A stretch of DNA of 64,000 nt from Piezodorus guildinii (Eukaryota; Arthropoda; Insecta; Hemiptera; Pentatomidae), in contig CM041292.1 of the NCBI GenBank assembly GCA_023052935.1, positions 99,364,587-99,428,586 on the forward strand, written 5' to 3'. The notes below the pieces were generated by a model, which saw only the letters and a list, made by a program, of their open reading frames with translations, made no database searches and was not told the DNA's origin. Below are positions 46,083 to 56,115 of the stretch, piece after piece (within the stretch, counting starts at the first letter, position 1; every line of letters starts with the position of its first letter). The position numbers and the translations under genes are program-made.

Positions 46083-46392
46083 CTAAGGAGCGGCGTGATC
46101 TAGTGGATAGAGTACTGTTCTACTGTTCTCCGGGTTCTGGATTCGAATCCGGTGGAATATTATTATGTCTGTTAATTCGGCCGGGGGGCAACCCTAGAGT
46201 CTGAAGACACTCCTGGGGCAGACCCAGCCTCTTTAAAGTGGGTACCGAAATCGGGAAAAAAAATCTGGTGGCTGAGGGTGATCAAAACCTAATCATCTCA
46301 TTGAATGGCAATTGGCCTAGAAACCGTACGAATATCTATATGTACTGATCCCAAGACCCTTTATGGGTTGTAGAGTTACAGGTTTTTTTTTT
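46083..46392 (+). mobile_element. SINE-2 copy (tRNA-derived, RTE-type tail)
   Basis: Box A 'gatctagtggatagag' (near 46,094) and box B 'ggattcgaatcc' (46,138-46,149) head the element. The body has 'ggcaaccctagagtctgaag', 'cccagcctctttaaagtggg' and 'aaaacctaatcatctc'. The 3' end 'ccaagaccctttatgggttg' plus 'tagagttaca' closely matches the last 30 bp of the RTE fragment at 49,525-49,560, then a T run follows. A shared tail implies mobilisation by the RTE machinery. Confidence 0.85.
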
Positions 46393-46559
46393 TTATTTTA
46401 TTTTGTTTAATCTAATCTAAACCAATTGTTTTCATTGAAAAAATATTTTCTGTTATTCTCAAAAATTGTTTAATGTAATGCTTTTCAGATATACGGTTCT
46501 TAATAGCAGGTTATTACAGTTCATCACATCCCTATACCCAGGATGAAAGTTGGATCTAG

Positions 46560-46945
46560 ATCGGACTCAATTAAGCCTAGATTATGGAAGGACCCTTACA
46601 CACTGAGGGTCGGGTGGTGGAGTGTAATCCGAAAGCCGCAGTAGCGGACAAGAAATATCTTCCCCGCCTGGGGGCGGCTATTTAAAATTAAGGCTGGGGG
46701 TTAATCTGATCCTGCGGGAGGAGGGGGGGCGGTGATTTAGCCCGGTCCTCTGGTAATTAGAAAACTTGCCGGACCCGTAAACAGGGAACGTGGCTCCACA
46801 ACTCGGCTAGTTTACCGTCCGCCCTCCGCTTCCTAAGGAAACGCATTAGCCTAATGGCGTCTTCTTCTCGCTCTTGTATCTTTTCTGTTCGCCTCTTTTT
46901 ACAGCCGACGGCCGTGTGTTTATCTGTGAAGAATCTTCCAGAGTT
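46560..46945. promoter_or_regulatory. Candidate conserved non-coding island 14
   Basis: GC-rich block with 'ctatttaaaattaag' (MEF2-like core), 'tggtaattag' and the exact odd palindrome 'cattagcctaatg' (46,844-46,856), which sets two TAAT cores head to head. No open frame. A paired-class homeodomain dimer site is one reading of the palindrome. Confidence 0.3.
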
Positions 46946-47269
46946 GTGAAAGTAGAATCCCTAGCCGAAAGTTTGTAGGAAATCTAAGAAACACGGTCTG
47001 ACTATGTCGTTGAAGAAAGAGAATCATTGCTAAACGAGATTCCACTATCACTGTTTATTTCATTAATTCACCTCTAGATCGAAAATCATTTAAAAAGAAA
47101 AAAAATGTCTTTTGGAACGTTTTGGGGATAATATATATATTATTTTATTGTTTAACATTTTATTTTATTATTTATTCATTGTAACTTACAACTTCATTAA
47201 ACAATACAATAAGTAAAAAAATTACATGTTTAATTCCAGGAAAATGGGTGTAGCTGATAAATATGTCAA
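46946..47269. other. Unannotated stretch
   Basis: No supported feature. Confidence 0.4.
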
Positions 47270-47800
47270 AATAAGAAACTAATGAACTGGCAACTGAATT
47301 TAAAGAAAAGATGACCGCCGGGAACAAGTGCTGCTTTGCAATGTACAGGATTTTAAATTATCAAGAGATATGGTATTAGTAATGGTTCCGAAACCTGAGT
47401 GATTTCAAAGAAAAAGGAACTTAATCTAGTAACATGTGAAAAAAAATTGCAGGATTTAAGGCCCATTTTGCAAAGATGGCAAATGGAGAATCCGTACCAA
47501 CAAAGAGCTGCGCCGAATGTATGGAAAAACAGTTTGGTCTCCTTCGTGCTTGTGGACCTGATCAGATGAATTGGGCATCTAGCACATATGTCCAGAGAAT
47601 CTAAACTTCCTTTTGAGGACCGTCCTGAGAGTAGACGTGGAAGGGGAAGACCATATCTTAGGTGGCGGGACGAAGTTGAGGACGTCTTAAAGAAGATGGA
47701 TATAAGAAGATCGATACTTAACTGGGATAGGAGAGAATAGAGAAGAGTTGTAAGAGAGGCCCAGCTTCTGGCAGGATCGCAGCACCAAGAATAAATAAAT
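47270..47800 (+). pseudogene. RTE-like LINE C-terminal relic
   Basis: Broken frames encode 'GHLAHMSRESKLP', 'RRGRGRPYLRWRDEVEDVLK', 'WDRRE' and 'RRVVREAQLLAGSQHQE', the GRP..RW.D.V..DL..... NW......R..WR.....A motif that closes RTE-type and related LINE polyproteins. It ends in 'aataaataaatcaataaata'. Upstream RT motifs are not recognisable. Confidence 0.75.
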
Positions 47801-47879
47801 CAATAAATAGGAAGAATACGAATCTTGAAAATGTCTTATGAAAGAACTACTCATTGGTAGCTGTTCATTAACTTCTTTT

Positions 47880-48235
47880 AGGCCATAGGTACCGAAGGTC
47901 TCAGGAATCAATCAGCTCAGGAATATCCTTGAAAAATAAATTACGGACAGGAGCGTTTGTTTGGGCAGGGATTTTGGAATGAAAATAGATATATCTATTT
48001 CGGGCTTGGTCAGTGACAAATATGATGTCGATGTGATCATGGATGATTTCATTTGTGAAAAAAATAAAGGGAATTCAGGATTTCGTGAATGATTTTGGAT
48101 TGGATGCGGAAGGAATTAGATGATTTATTAGAGCCCCAAATGTCCATTAAAATGTCCAAATGTATCAGACCAATCATAGTGATATAAATGAGATTTTGTA
48201 ATAGAATTGAAGTTTTGAACGACATCCATCATTAT
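47880..48235 (-). pseudogene. Jockey-A RT C-terminal relic
   Basis: The reverse strand, in several phases, gives 'LIYITMIGLIHLDI', 'IPSASNPKSFTKS', 'NEIIHDHIDI', 'RYIYFHSKIPAQTNAPVRNL' and 'DIPE', collinear with the copy at 12,380-12,650 ('RYTSFHSKLPAHTNPLVRIL'). Truncated at both ends. Confidence 0.75.
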
Positions 48236-48239
48236 AAAA

Positions 48240-48454
48240 TAATTTAAAGCAATCTTGTGTTTTTCTTTCTTTTTAAACTAACTCAATATAAAATATAAAA
48301 TCAAATATGCTATCTCCCTCACGCTAACTCTATTCTCTAATCTATTCTCTAACTCTAATCTCGATGAAACAAGCTTCAAATAATAAAGCTTCATGATTTT
48401 AGTAATCGAGGAATAAATATAGAATAAATAATTGTCGTTTTTTTAAAACAATTA
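48240..48454. other. Short AT-rich spacer
   Basis: Loose repeats of 'ctctaatctattctctaact' near 48,330-48,362. Confidence 0.5.
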
Positions 48455-49143
48455 CAACAAGCTGGCCCGCAGGAAGTCCCATAGACTCTACCATCTACTC
48501 ATCTCGCCACAGCTCTCACTGCGACTCAAGTTGCAAATCTACAAGGCCGTTATCAGACCGACTCTACTCCATGGTGCGCCCCTGCTCCGCCACCTCTACC
48601 AGTCCACACTCAAAAGGCTGCAGGGTTATCAGAACTCCGTCCTAAGGAGGATAGCCAGAGGAACCACACTCCAGCGGGCGAGAAATGCCACCATCCACGA
48701 GGAACTCCATCTTCCCTCGGTGCCAGAGTTCATCAGCAGGAGGCACGTCGTGTTCTTTGACGGGTTAAAGGCTTGTACGAACCCTCTCTTCAGGGACGTA
48801 GTTCCACCACCTGCGCCTGGAAGGTGGCAAGGCTCTCTCCCCCTGATCGGCGTGGTCGCCCTGGGAAGGGGTCTGGACTCTGCAGTCTGACCCGCAAACA
48901 TTTAACCACCAGCAAAATGGTTCCTCCCCATTTTACTTCAACGAAGGCACAAAGCCACCCCACTCCTCAAGCGCATACCGCGCCTAGTGCGAAAGGAACC
49001 TTAGAGTGCCAACGGGCAAAACGAGGCCTGAGCCGTGGACTGTATATACCATTGTTGCTGTATATACATGAAATGTTTGTGTATTTATTTTGTAAATAAA
49101 TTTGAAGGATAAGAAAAGAAAAAAAAAAAAAAAAAAAAAAAAA
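48455..49143 (+). mobile_element. Jockey-type LINE (family C), 5'-truncated
   Basis: GC-rich compared with everything around it. The frame at 48,531-48,890 encodes 'MQIYKAVIRPTLLHGAPLLR', 'LKRLQGYQNSVLRRIARGTT' and 'RNATIHEELHLPSVPEFISR'. These are the RT C-terminal helices and 'RNATIHEELGVP' signature of a Jockey-clade polyprotein, preceded from about 48,460 by 'SHRLYHLLISPQLSLRLKLQ'. The coding part ends near 48,890, the 3' UTR runs to a poly-A at 49,119-49,143. Base composition marks a separate, probably younger family than Jockey-A and -B. Confidence 0.85.
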
Positions 49144-49508
49144 CAATTACAAAACAAACAATGCAACAGGCCTGTAGCATAAATTGTTTTGATTTTGTTA
49201 TACTATATTTGTCATGTCAAATAAAAGAGGTCGAAAAAAAATAAAGAAGGTAATTTCGATTATTTTGAATACATACAATAATCTATGTAAAATAAGCAGT
49301 TGTCAAAGTAACGCAAGTTTTTTAAGATCAATTTGTTAGAGAACTCAATGCTTCAACATAGTGATCAATCTGGTGACCTATCAGTGACATTATGGGAGTC
49401 TAACACATCTGAATGGAAGCTCAATATTTTATTTGATCAGTTGGAATAAGGAGACTTGATGGTATTCGAAGAATTAAAATGAATTTATAAATATATACGT
49501 AATTATAT
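49144..49508. other. Unannotated AT-rich stretch
   Basis: No supported feature. Confidence 0.4.
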
Positions 49509-50020
49509 TTATCTATCTATCTATCTGCGTGGCTCTACAACCCTTGGTGGGTCTTGGCCTCCTCAATGAGCCTCCGCCAATCTGTCCGATTCTGTGCTGC
49601 CGCTCTCCAATTCCTGACTCGCAACAGGCTCCATGCGTCCGCCGCCTCTCCATCAATCCATCGCAGCCTTGGCCTACCGGTTCGTCGGGTACTGTGAATG
49701 GGGGTTTTCAAAGCTCTTTTCTGCAGTTCTTCCCCTTACATCCTTGCGACATGGCCAGCCCAACTGAGCCTTCCCAGCTTTATAAATATCAGAATATCTA
49801 TTTCTCCAAAAAGTTCATGAAGTTCCCTGTTCCTCCTAATACTCCATCCATCTTCATCTCTCACAGGGCCAAATATTCGCCTCAAGATTTTTCTTTCGAA
49901 GGTTAGCAGGCTATTTCCATTTTTCGCTGAGATGGTCCAGGTCTGAGAAGCGTGGGTAAGAACAGGGCGAATTAAGGTTTTATAAATGGCCAGTTTGGTA
50001 CTCCTAGTAATAGACATGCT
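49509..50020 (-). mobile_element. RTE-clade LINE, 3' end with RT C-terminus
   Basis: The reverse frame at 49,736-50,017 encodes 'KLAIYKTLIRPVLTHASQTW', 'FERKILRRIFGPVRDEDGW', 'RRNRELHELFGEIDI' and 'IKLGRLSWAGHVARM', the conserved post-RT segment of RTE-type elements. A shift follows; the GRRP/WR terminal part is recognisable only weakly (49,570-49,720). The 3' end is 'aagacccaccaagggttgta' plus 'gagccacgcag', then a (GATA)n run (plus-strand 'tctatctatc' at 49,510-49,526), which is the usual RTE tail style. Confidence 0.88.
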
Positions 50021-50339
50021 GCTATTATATAATTGTATTTATAACTTCTATATAACTTCTTTATAACTTGTATTTAATCTAATCTTAATGACCAGTAAAT
50101 ATTTAAATCCTCGCTCATAGTCTTGGAAAACTACTTTCAAGGAATGGATTAGGGAGGGAAAATTAAACAAGCTAGAGCTACAAACTGAAATATTAATTCT
50201 GAAGCTAGTTCACTTTTCAAGTATTTATTGCACTTACGACAATCCATAAATTTAAATATAACAGTTTTCAAGGGGAGCGGAAGTGGTTGCTAGTTTCCAA
50301 TTTTATGAGCGTTCATTGACTTGGCGGAACTTTAAAAGA
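50021..50339. other. Unannotated AT-rich stretch
   Basis: No supported feature. Confidence 0.4.
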
Positions 50340-50790
50340 AGTCAATAGCCTTCTGATATAAGGTAACTTTCTCGCCGGTATTAACAACGAAATCGATCAA
50401 TTTTCATCTCCGAAGATGAAATTTGTTAGGGTAATTGAAGAGGAAACAGATTGCTCTCGGAAGCTAAGCCCTAAGCCCCTTCCTGAAATAGGGAAAAGTT
50501 TAATTAGAAATTTTCTAGATTTATTAGGGTGAGATATCGGTGTCGGACATCTTGTCCGTGGATTAGTGAAATATTAATAACGAGGAGGGGGGGCCAGTAA
50601 TTAATAATTAGGTCGGCCCTCATCCCTTGTATAGGGGAGCCTTTATTTATAATCCGGGAGTTAATTTTAACAGAGAGATCCGCTTAGAGCACAATGCCAA
50701 CAGCGGTCGCTTCGTATATAATGTCGCCCTAATCCCTTTAGTAAGGCCTTCTCGGCCATGTTTTTTTGTTGCCGAGAAACAATAGCCCTT
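50340..50790. promoter_or_regulatory. Candidate conserved non-coding island 15
   Basis: GC-richer block with several TAAT-type sites ('gggtaattgaag', 'tttaattagaaat', 'agtaattaataattagg'), plus 'atcgatcaattttcat' and 'tttatttataatccgg'. Overlapping frames on both strands lack domains. A regulatory role is inferred from motif density. Confidence 0.3.
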
Positions 50791-51024
50791 GGAGAAAACC
50801 TGACTCGAGAGCAATAATAGACCGCCGGAGAAACTGCTTTTTAGAACTAAGGTTTTACATACAAGGGAGAGCAGACGACGATAACTATTTTTTATTATAT
50901 TTTTTGTGGGTAGTAGTACATATAAAAATATTGGAGAACACGCCCCCGTGTTCAATTCAATGTGCTGTAAGAACAGCGGAAAAAGTATGTGAATTTCTAA
51001 AACTCTTGATTCGAGTTTATAACG

Positions 51025-51125
51025 AAAAAAAAACACGTTTTAGGATCCTCTAGAGTCTAAATGACCAAATTCCGCAAAACGGACAGCGAATGTGTTTGTA
51101 TCTAAGTCTGGTTTGACAACTAGAT
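51025..51125 (-). repeat. Rep-A copy 7, left part (split by the LINE)
   Basis: 'aacacgttttaggatcctct', 'agagtctaaatgacc' and 'aaattccgcaaaacg' match inverted Rep-A. The other half resumes at 55,927, so the CR1-like LINE lies inside this copy. Confidence 0.65.
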
Positions 51126-51578
51126 GTCACATAAAACTGTATTTTTTAATTCAAGACAGGTATATACAGTCTGGCTCGAGACAGCAACGAGACAACATCT
51201 GATAGCTCCTTTGTATGTTACACCCATAATTTTTAGAACTTTTTGTTGTTGTTTTTTTTAACATTTTTGTTTTCGTTTGATTGATTATTTTTAAAACAGT
51301 TTATCGGTGTACTCAGTGACAATTAGATATATTTACTCACTAAAATACGTCGAAGAAATTGTGAGTTACGGAGCAGCCAGCAGTAGTGGGGCAGTTAATC
51401 CCTAGACGTCGGAGGATTAAACAAGGACTCTCACTTTCGTTGACAAATACTTCGGCTGTGAGTAAATATTTTTAAAATAGACAATATTTTTATTTATATA
51501 TACATATTACATTTATATATATATAGATATATATATATTTTTTTTCTCTCTCTTTTTAATAAATATAAAACTACAAAA

Positions 51579-52501
51579 ATGGTACAGTGTTCAATCTGTG
51601 ACAACACCATCACCAGGGACGATAAAGCAAACATCAGCTGTGGTAAATGCCGTGTAATCTTCCACGGCAAGTGTTGTAATTTAAACGATAAGGAGATCGA
51701 GACTCTGAAAGCACTAAAAAAACCCTGGCTGTGTAAAGGATGTGAGCAGGGAAAAAAGATGGGCCAAGGCGGGGAAAGATCGTCGATCCGTCTGTAGCGG
51801 ATATACTTGCCGCGGTTAATCTCTTCAGAACGGAGGTTAATGAGGAGATCAAAAGCCTTAAATCTTCGCTCGAAAAATATGGCGAACTAAGTTTCGAGCT
51901 CAATGACCGCCTCACAAAAATAGAAAAACACCTCGAAGGTCAGACAAAACACCTTGAGGAGGTCACAAGTGAGAACAAAATATTGAAATCACGAGTGAGC
52001 GAACTAGAGGTCCGCCTTAATAAGGCCGAGCAGGGTCTACTCTGTAAATCAGTTGAAATAAGAGGCATCCCAGTGCGACCGGGGGAAACGCCCGCGGCCC
52101 TTGTGACCAGCGTGGCGGCCGGCCTGGGAATTAAAGTCACTGCAGAGGACCTGGACTTGGTGGAGAGACGCCGGCCAAAAAAGGATGACCCGCTACCGCC
52201 TTCTGTTATAGCCCGATTTGTAAGGCAATCGATGCGCGACGAGCTGGTGAGGTGCAGAAAAGTCAAGAGAGACTTCACAACAAGGGATATTGGGTGGCAA
52301 GAAAACGATTCCCACCGGATCTATCTCAGCGAGGAGATGTCTCCGATGAATAGGCGCTTATATTGGCTCGCTAGGCAGAAGAGGTCGGAGAAAAAAATAA
52401 AATATGTCTGGTTCGCTGGCGGTAGAGTGCGCTGCCGAAAGGAGGATGGTCACCCGGTCATATTTATCGACAAAGCCCAGGATTTGGACGTCTTCGGCTG
52501 A
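51579..52501 (+). pseudogene. LINE ORF1 protein: PHD finger, coiled coil, FP-like C-terminus (one frameshift)
   Basis: The first part (51,579-51,797) encodes a C4HC3 PHD finger with Cys4, Cys7, Cys21, Cys24, His29, Cys32, Cys52 and Cys55. After a frameshift near 51,770-51,797 the other frame continues with 'VADILAAVNLFRTEVNEEIK' and a heptad-rich coiled coil (about 51,830-52,035). It then has 'SVEIRGIPVRPGE' and 'RFVRQSMRDELVRCRKVKR', and a C-terminal 'IYLSEEMSPMNRRLYWLARQ' with 'YVWFAGGRVRCRKEDGHPVI', the FP-protein-like C-terminal domain common in insect LINE ORF1s. Expected role is RNA binding and chaperoning of the ribonucleoprotein. Only the shift separates it from an intact frame of about 300 residues. 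Confidence 0.85.
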
Positions 52502-52784
52502 CTTCTAGGCTCCCGTCTACCCACTGGCTCTGAACTGGAAATGATTTCGCCATCTGTCTTACACCTTTTTTCTCGATACAGGCATATATATTTAATAATT
52601 TTCTTTTTGCCAAGTTTATTTCGTTTTTATATATTTACCGATATGAATTTTATTTTTAATGTCTTTTTCCTAATAGTAGTTATATTATTTTTATTTCAAT
52701 TTTTTGTTTATAATTTGACTTATCACTTAGTGACTCTAGCGTCTTCCCTTCACATTCTATTTCCTTCCCCATTTCCTTTCTCAC

Positions 52785-55595
52785 ATGTCTAATGTCCTGA
52801 CAGCCTGTCATGTCAACGCCCAGTCCTTACCTGCCCATTTTGACGAATTCCTTCAATATTTTACCAACAATTTTTACCACATTATCGCAGTATCCGAAAC
52901 ATGGCTAAAGCCCTACATTCCTTCCTCTTCTGTTTCCCTCCCTAATTACTCTTTTATCCGCCATGACCGGATTGGCCGGACTGGCGGAGGTGTCGGACTT
53001 TATATCCATAATAGCCTGAAATCCCGAGTCCTAGATGTCTCTTTTAATTCCGATTCTCCTCACATCGAATTCCTTTTCGTCGAAATCTCCTACAATACTA
53101 ACCCTCTCCTCTATGCTGTGGTGTACCGACCCCCTTTAGTACCTTTTGATTCATCCCTTGAATCTATCCTATACAACCACATCCCCCTATATGACAATAT
53201 CATAATATGTGGTGATTTTAACACCAACCTCCTTTCTGACTCCATTGATAGAAATTACCTGGTTAACCTTTTCTTCTCTCTTCACCTGTTCATTGTTCCA
53301 TATGCTCCAACTCATCACACTCACCATTCCGACACCTGGCTTGATCTAAATATCATTGATTCCGCGCAAAACCTTCTTTCCGCTTCTCAACTGCCTGTTC
53401 CGTTCCTATCATCTCACGATCTTATCCAAATTTCATACAATTTCCAAACATCAGCGTTCCTTCCCAAAACGTCAACTTTCCGAAACCTAGATAATATCAC
53501 CCGAGAAAATATTGCACCCGACTTAGAAACCATGAATTGGAACAAAATCTATACCTGTTCGGCCATTGATTCAATGGTTGACATTCTCACTTCCAATCTC
53601 CTCAGTATCCTAGACAAACATGCTCCACTCAAAACCCGTACCTTCCGACGCCATCCCGCTCCTTGGATGAATCCAGAAATAAAAGAATTACAAAAGAGGC
53701 GTGAGGCAGCCCGCAGACGCTTTAGACGTACAAGACTAACAGAGGACTATCAAGCGTACAGGGCACTCCGCAATCTGACTCAAGCGACAATCAGACAGGC
53801 AAAAACAGACTACTTTCACGCAGCCTTCTCCTCCACCCCCGATTCCAAGTCAAAATGGCAACTCCTTCGCAAATTATCACTCTGCAAATCATATTCCTCA
53901 CCAGTCTTTCAAGTCTCACCCGATGAATTAAATTCTTATTTCTCATCCATCTCCTCTGATAATTCCACACCATCTCCTCCCAAGTTTTCAACAATCCCAT
54001 CATTTAACCCTGATAATTTTTATTTTTCCGATATCTCACCAACTGACCTTATATCCTCTATCATGAAATCCCATACCAGCTCTATAGGATTTGATGGAAT
54101 ACCTGTCAAATTACTAAAATTATGCCTTCCCGATATCCTACCAATTCTTCTCTTTATATACAACTTTTCCCTTCAAAATTCCGTATTCCCTAATACTTGG
54201 AAAAAAGCGTTAGTTCATCCTATAAATAAAACCTCAAATCCTACATCCCCTAAAGACTATCGCCCAATTTCCATTTTATCTAACCTTTCCAAACCTTTAG
54301 AAAGAATAGTCCAGTCACAATTGTCTAACTTCCTCGAAAAATCCAAACTTCTTGATCCTCTTCAATCCGGTTTTCGACCCGGCTTTTCCACTCAATCCGC
54401 TCTACTCAAAATCACTAACGACATACATACCGCCATTGACGAAAAGAAACTGACAATACTAATACTTCTGGACTTCTCAAAAGCTTTTGACTCTCTTGAT
54501 CCCTCTATCCTCTTTTCCAAACTACGGTCTTTATCCTTTTCCAATAGCTCTATTCATTGGTTTAAATCATTTCTCTCTAATAGGACTCAAGCCGTCACCA
54601 TCCCTAACCATCCTCTATCTTCCTTCCTTGCCCTTTCGGCAGGTGTGGCCCAGGGTTCCAGCATATCTCCGATCCTTTTTAATTCCTATATCAATGATCT
54701 TCCCAATTCCATCCATCACTGCTCCCATCACCTATATGCTGATGATTTCCAGATCTACTTATCCTTCTCTCCCTCTGAGTCTCATGTAGCATTTGCCAAT
54801 ATTCAGGCAGACCTGGATAGAATCTGTGCCTGGGCAACCCTGAATAAACTTAGGCTAAATGCTATGAAAACTCAGGCGATTCTTATAGGTTCCAATTCCC
54901 TCCTCAGATCCCATACTACATTTCCGAGTCTAACCCTTAATGATCAGCCAATCACCTTCACTTCTTCTGTCAAAAATCTCGGTATTACCATTGACCAAAC
55001 CCTTTCCTGGAAACCCCATATTGCCCAAATCTCCCGAAGAACAATAAGTACCCTCAAATTTTTCCATCGCTCCCGCCATTTTCTTCCACTATCCACCCGT
55101 AAGCTCCTTGTATCCTCACTTATTTTCCCCCACTTTGACTACTGCTGCGGGGTATATGGTGGCCTCTCGACTGTGCTCGAGGACAGGCTAAAGCGAATTA
55201 TGAATACATTTTTAAGATTTGTCCTTGGCACACAGCAGAGGTCCCATGTGACCCATTTATACAGTGAGTTAAAGTGGCTCCTTCCCTCAAACCGCAGACA
55301 ATATTTCCTTGGATCATTCCTTTACCAAACTATCAACTCCCAGCTACCTCCCTATATCCACAAACTTCTGCAATTTAAATCGTCCGTCAGCTCGCTCCAA
55401 ACAAGATCGCTCCATTCTGACCTTTATATTCCTGCCCACAGAACAACAAGTTTTGAACATTCCTTTCTTGTCCGCTCTACTGCTCTCTGGAATTCCCTAC
55501 CTACTCAAATCCGCCATGCTTCTTCCCTACCATCATTCAAGTCCCAGCTATTCGAGTACCTATTGTCATCTCAAACAGACGCTCCACAAGCCTGA
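52785..55595 (+). CDS. LINE ORF2: endonuclease and reverse transcriptase, intact
   Basis: 936 uninterrupted residues. The APE-like endonuclease occupies about residues 1-225: 'HVNAQSL' (9-15), 'SETWL' with Glu38, 'GGGVGLYIH', 'VYRPPL', 'GDFNTN' (143-148), 'SDTWLDL' (182-188) and 'SSHDL' (209-213) with the catalytic His. The RT follows: 'DYRPISILSN' (491-500), 'QSGFRPG' (527-533), 'LLDFSKAFDSLD' (561-572, first catalytic Asp), 'AGVAQGSSISPILF' (619-632), 'LYADDFQ' (650-656, catalytic Asp pair) and 'NLGITIDQTLSWKPH' (731-745). No RNase H is evident. The product nicks DNA and copies its RNA at the nick. Start chosen at the first ATG before the endonuclease. All listed catalytic residues are present, so the enzyme could be functional. 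Confidence 0.95.
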   Translation: MSNVLTACHVNAQSLPAHFDEFLQYFTNNFYHIIAVSETWLKPYIPSSSVSLPNYSFIRHDRIGRTGGGVGLYIHNSLKSRVLDVSFNSDSPHIEFLFVEISYNTNPLLYAVVYRPPLVPFDSSLESILYNHIPLYDNIIICGDFNTNLLSDSIDRNYLVNLFFSLHLFIVPYAPTHHTHHSDTWLDLNIIDSAQNLLSASQLPVPFLSSHDLIQISYNFQTSAFLPKTSTFRNLDNITRENIAPDLETMNWNKIYTCSAIDSMVDILTSNLLSILDKHAPLKTRTFRRHPAPWMNPEIKELQKRREAARRRFRRTRLTEDYQAYRALRNLTQATIRQAKTDYFHAAFSSTPDSKSKWQLLRKLSLCKSYSSPVFQVSPDELNSYFSSISSDNSTPSPPKFSTIPSFNPDNFYFSDISPTDLISSIMKSHTSSIGFDGIPVKLLKLCLPDILPILLFIYNFSLQNSVFPNTWKKALVHPINKTSNPTSPKDYRPISILSNLSKPLERIVQSQLSNFLEKSKLLDPLQSGFRPGFSTQSALLKITNDIHTAIDEKKLTILILLDFSKAFDSLDPSILFSKLRSLSFSNSSIHWFKSFLSNRTQAVTIPNHPLSSFLALSAGVAQGSSISPILFNSYINDLPNSIHHCSHHLYADDFQIYLSFSPSESHVAFANIQADLDRICAWATLNKLRLNAMKTQAILIGSNSLLRSHTTFPSLTLNDQPITFTSSVKNLGITIDQTLSWKPHIAQISRRTISTLKFFHRSRHFLPLSTRKLLVSSLIFPHFDYCCGVYGGLSTVLEDRLKRIMNTFLRFVLGTQQRSHVTHLYSELKWLLPSNRRQYFLGSFLYQTINSQLPPYIHKLLQFKSSVSSLQTRSLHSDLYIPAHRTTSFEHSFLVRSTALWNSLPTQIRHASSLPSFKSQLFEYLLSSQTDAPQA

Positions 55596-55926
55596 GTTTT
55601 CAAATCAAATATCTATTCAAAAAGAAAATTTATTATTTATTGTTCATGATTCTGTATCGATCAATTATTATGAATCAGTTTCAATGTTAAGTTTTGTTCA
55701 ACATATCAGAAGTTAGTCATTTATTTTACTCTTTTAGTTATTTTACTCTTTTGTTTTATTGTATCCTACTTTTCTTCTTAAAGCTTTGTAAATAAAAATG
55801 AATTATAATCCTTTGGTCTTGTGGCCAGACACATTGTATATATTAATTGTACATATCATATTGTTCTTAAGGGACCCAGTCCCAGAATAAAAATTATTTT
55901 TCTATTCTATTCTATTCTGTTCTATA

Positions 55927-56115
55927 TACTAGGGAAGTCTCTGCAACTTTTTCTCTGAAATCGACTGGCCAGAAGTGCCACTTTATATTTTGTATTTTGC
56001 AATTTTTTACGATTTTCTCAAAAAATGACTCAAACGATTATGATCGAGCCTAACTAAATTGATGAAAAATTAAATTGGGTTTAAGGTCATACTATAATTT
56101 CATTTCATTCTTCTG
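55927..56115 (-). repeat. Rep-A copy 7, right part
   Basis: 'gcaactttttctctgaaatc', 'gactggccagaagtgccact', 'tttttacgattttctcaaaa' and 'atttcattcttctgattgaa' continue the inverted Rep-A interrupted at about 51,125. Confidence 0.75.

Larger units (their letters stand above)
51130..55925 (+). mobile_element. CR1-like non-LTR retrotransposon, near full length
   Basis: About 4.8 kb with a 5' UTR of roughly 450 bp, ORF1 (51,579-52,501), a 280-bp AT-rich gap, ORF2 (52,785-55,595) and a 3' UTR ending in 'ttctattctattctattctg' at about 55,896-55,920. Short tandem repeats in place of poly-A at the end, a PHD-type ORF1 and an APE-type endonuclease with RT in ORF2 are CR1-group traits. No target duplication is evident, as is common in CR1. 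The left boundary is judged only from where Rep-A stops, so it may be off by tens of bases. The one clear lesion is a frameshift in ORF1. Confidence 0.9.

Noticed and set aside
46087..46155. Possible functional tRNA gene
   Set aside because: Box A and B are present, but the sequence is the head of a 310-bp SINE with a known-type tail and does not fold as a clean cloverleaf.
48773..49099. 108-codon frame in the Jockey-C 3' region
   Set aside because: It overlaps the RT frame in another phase and runs through the 3' UTR. No domain.
51979..52278. Minus-strand frames antisense to LINE ORF1
   Set aside because: Shadows of the GC-rich ORF1 coding strand, with no independent signal.
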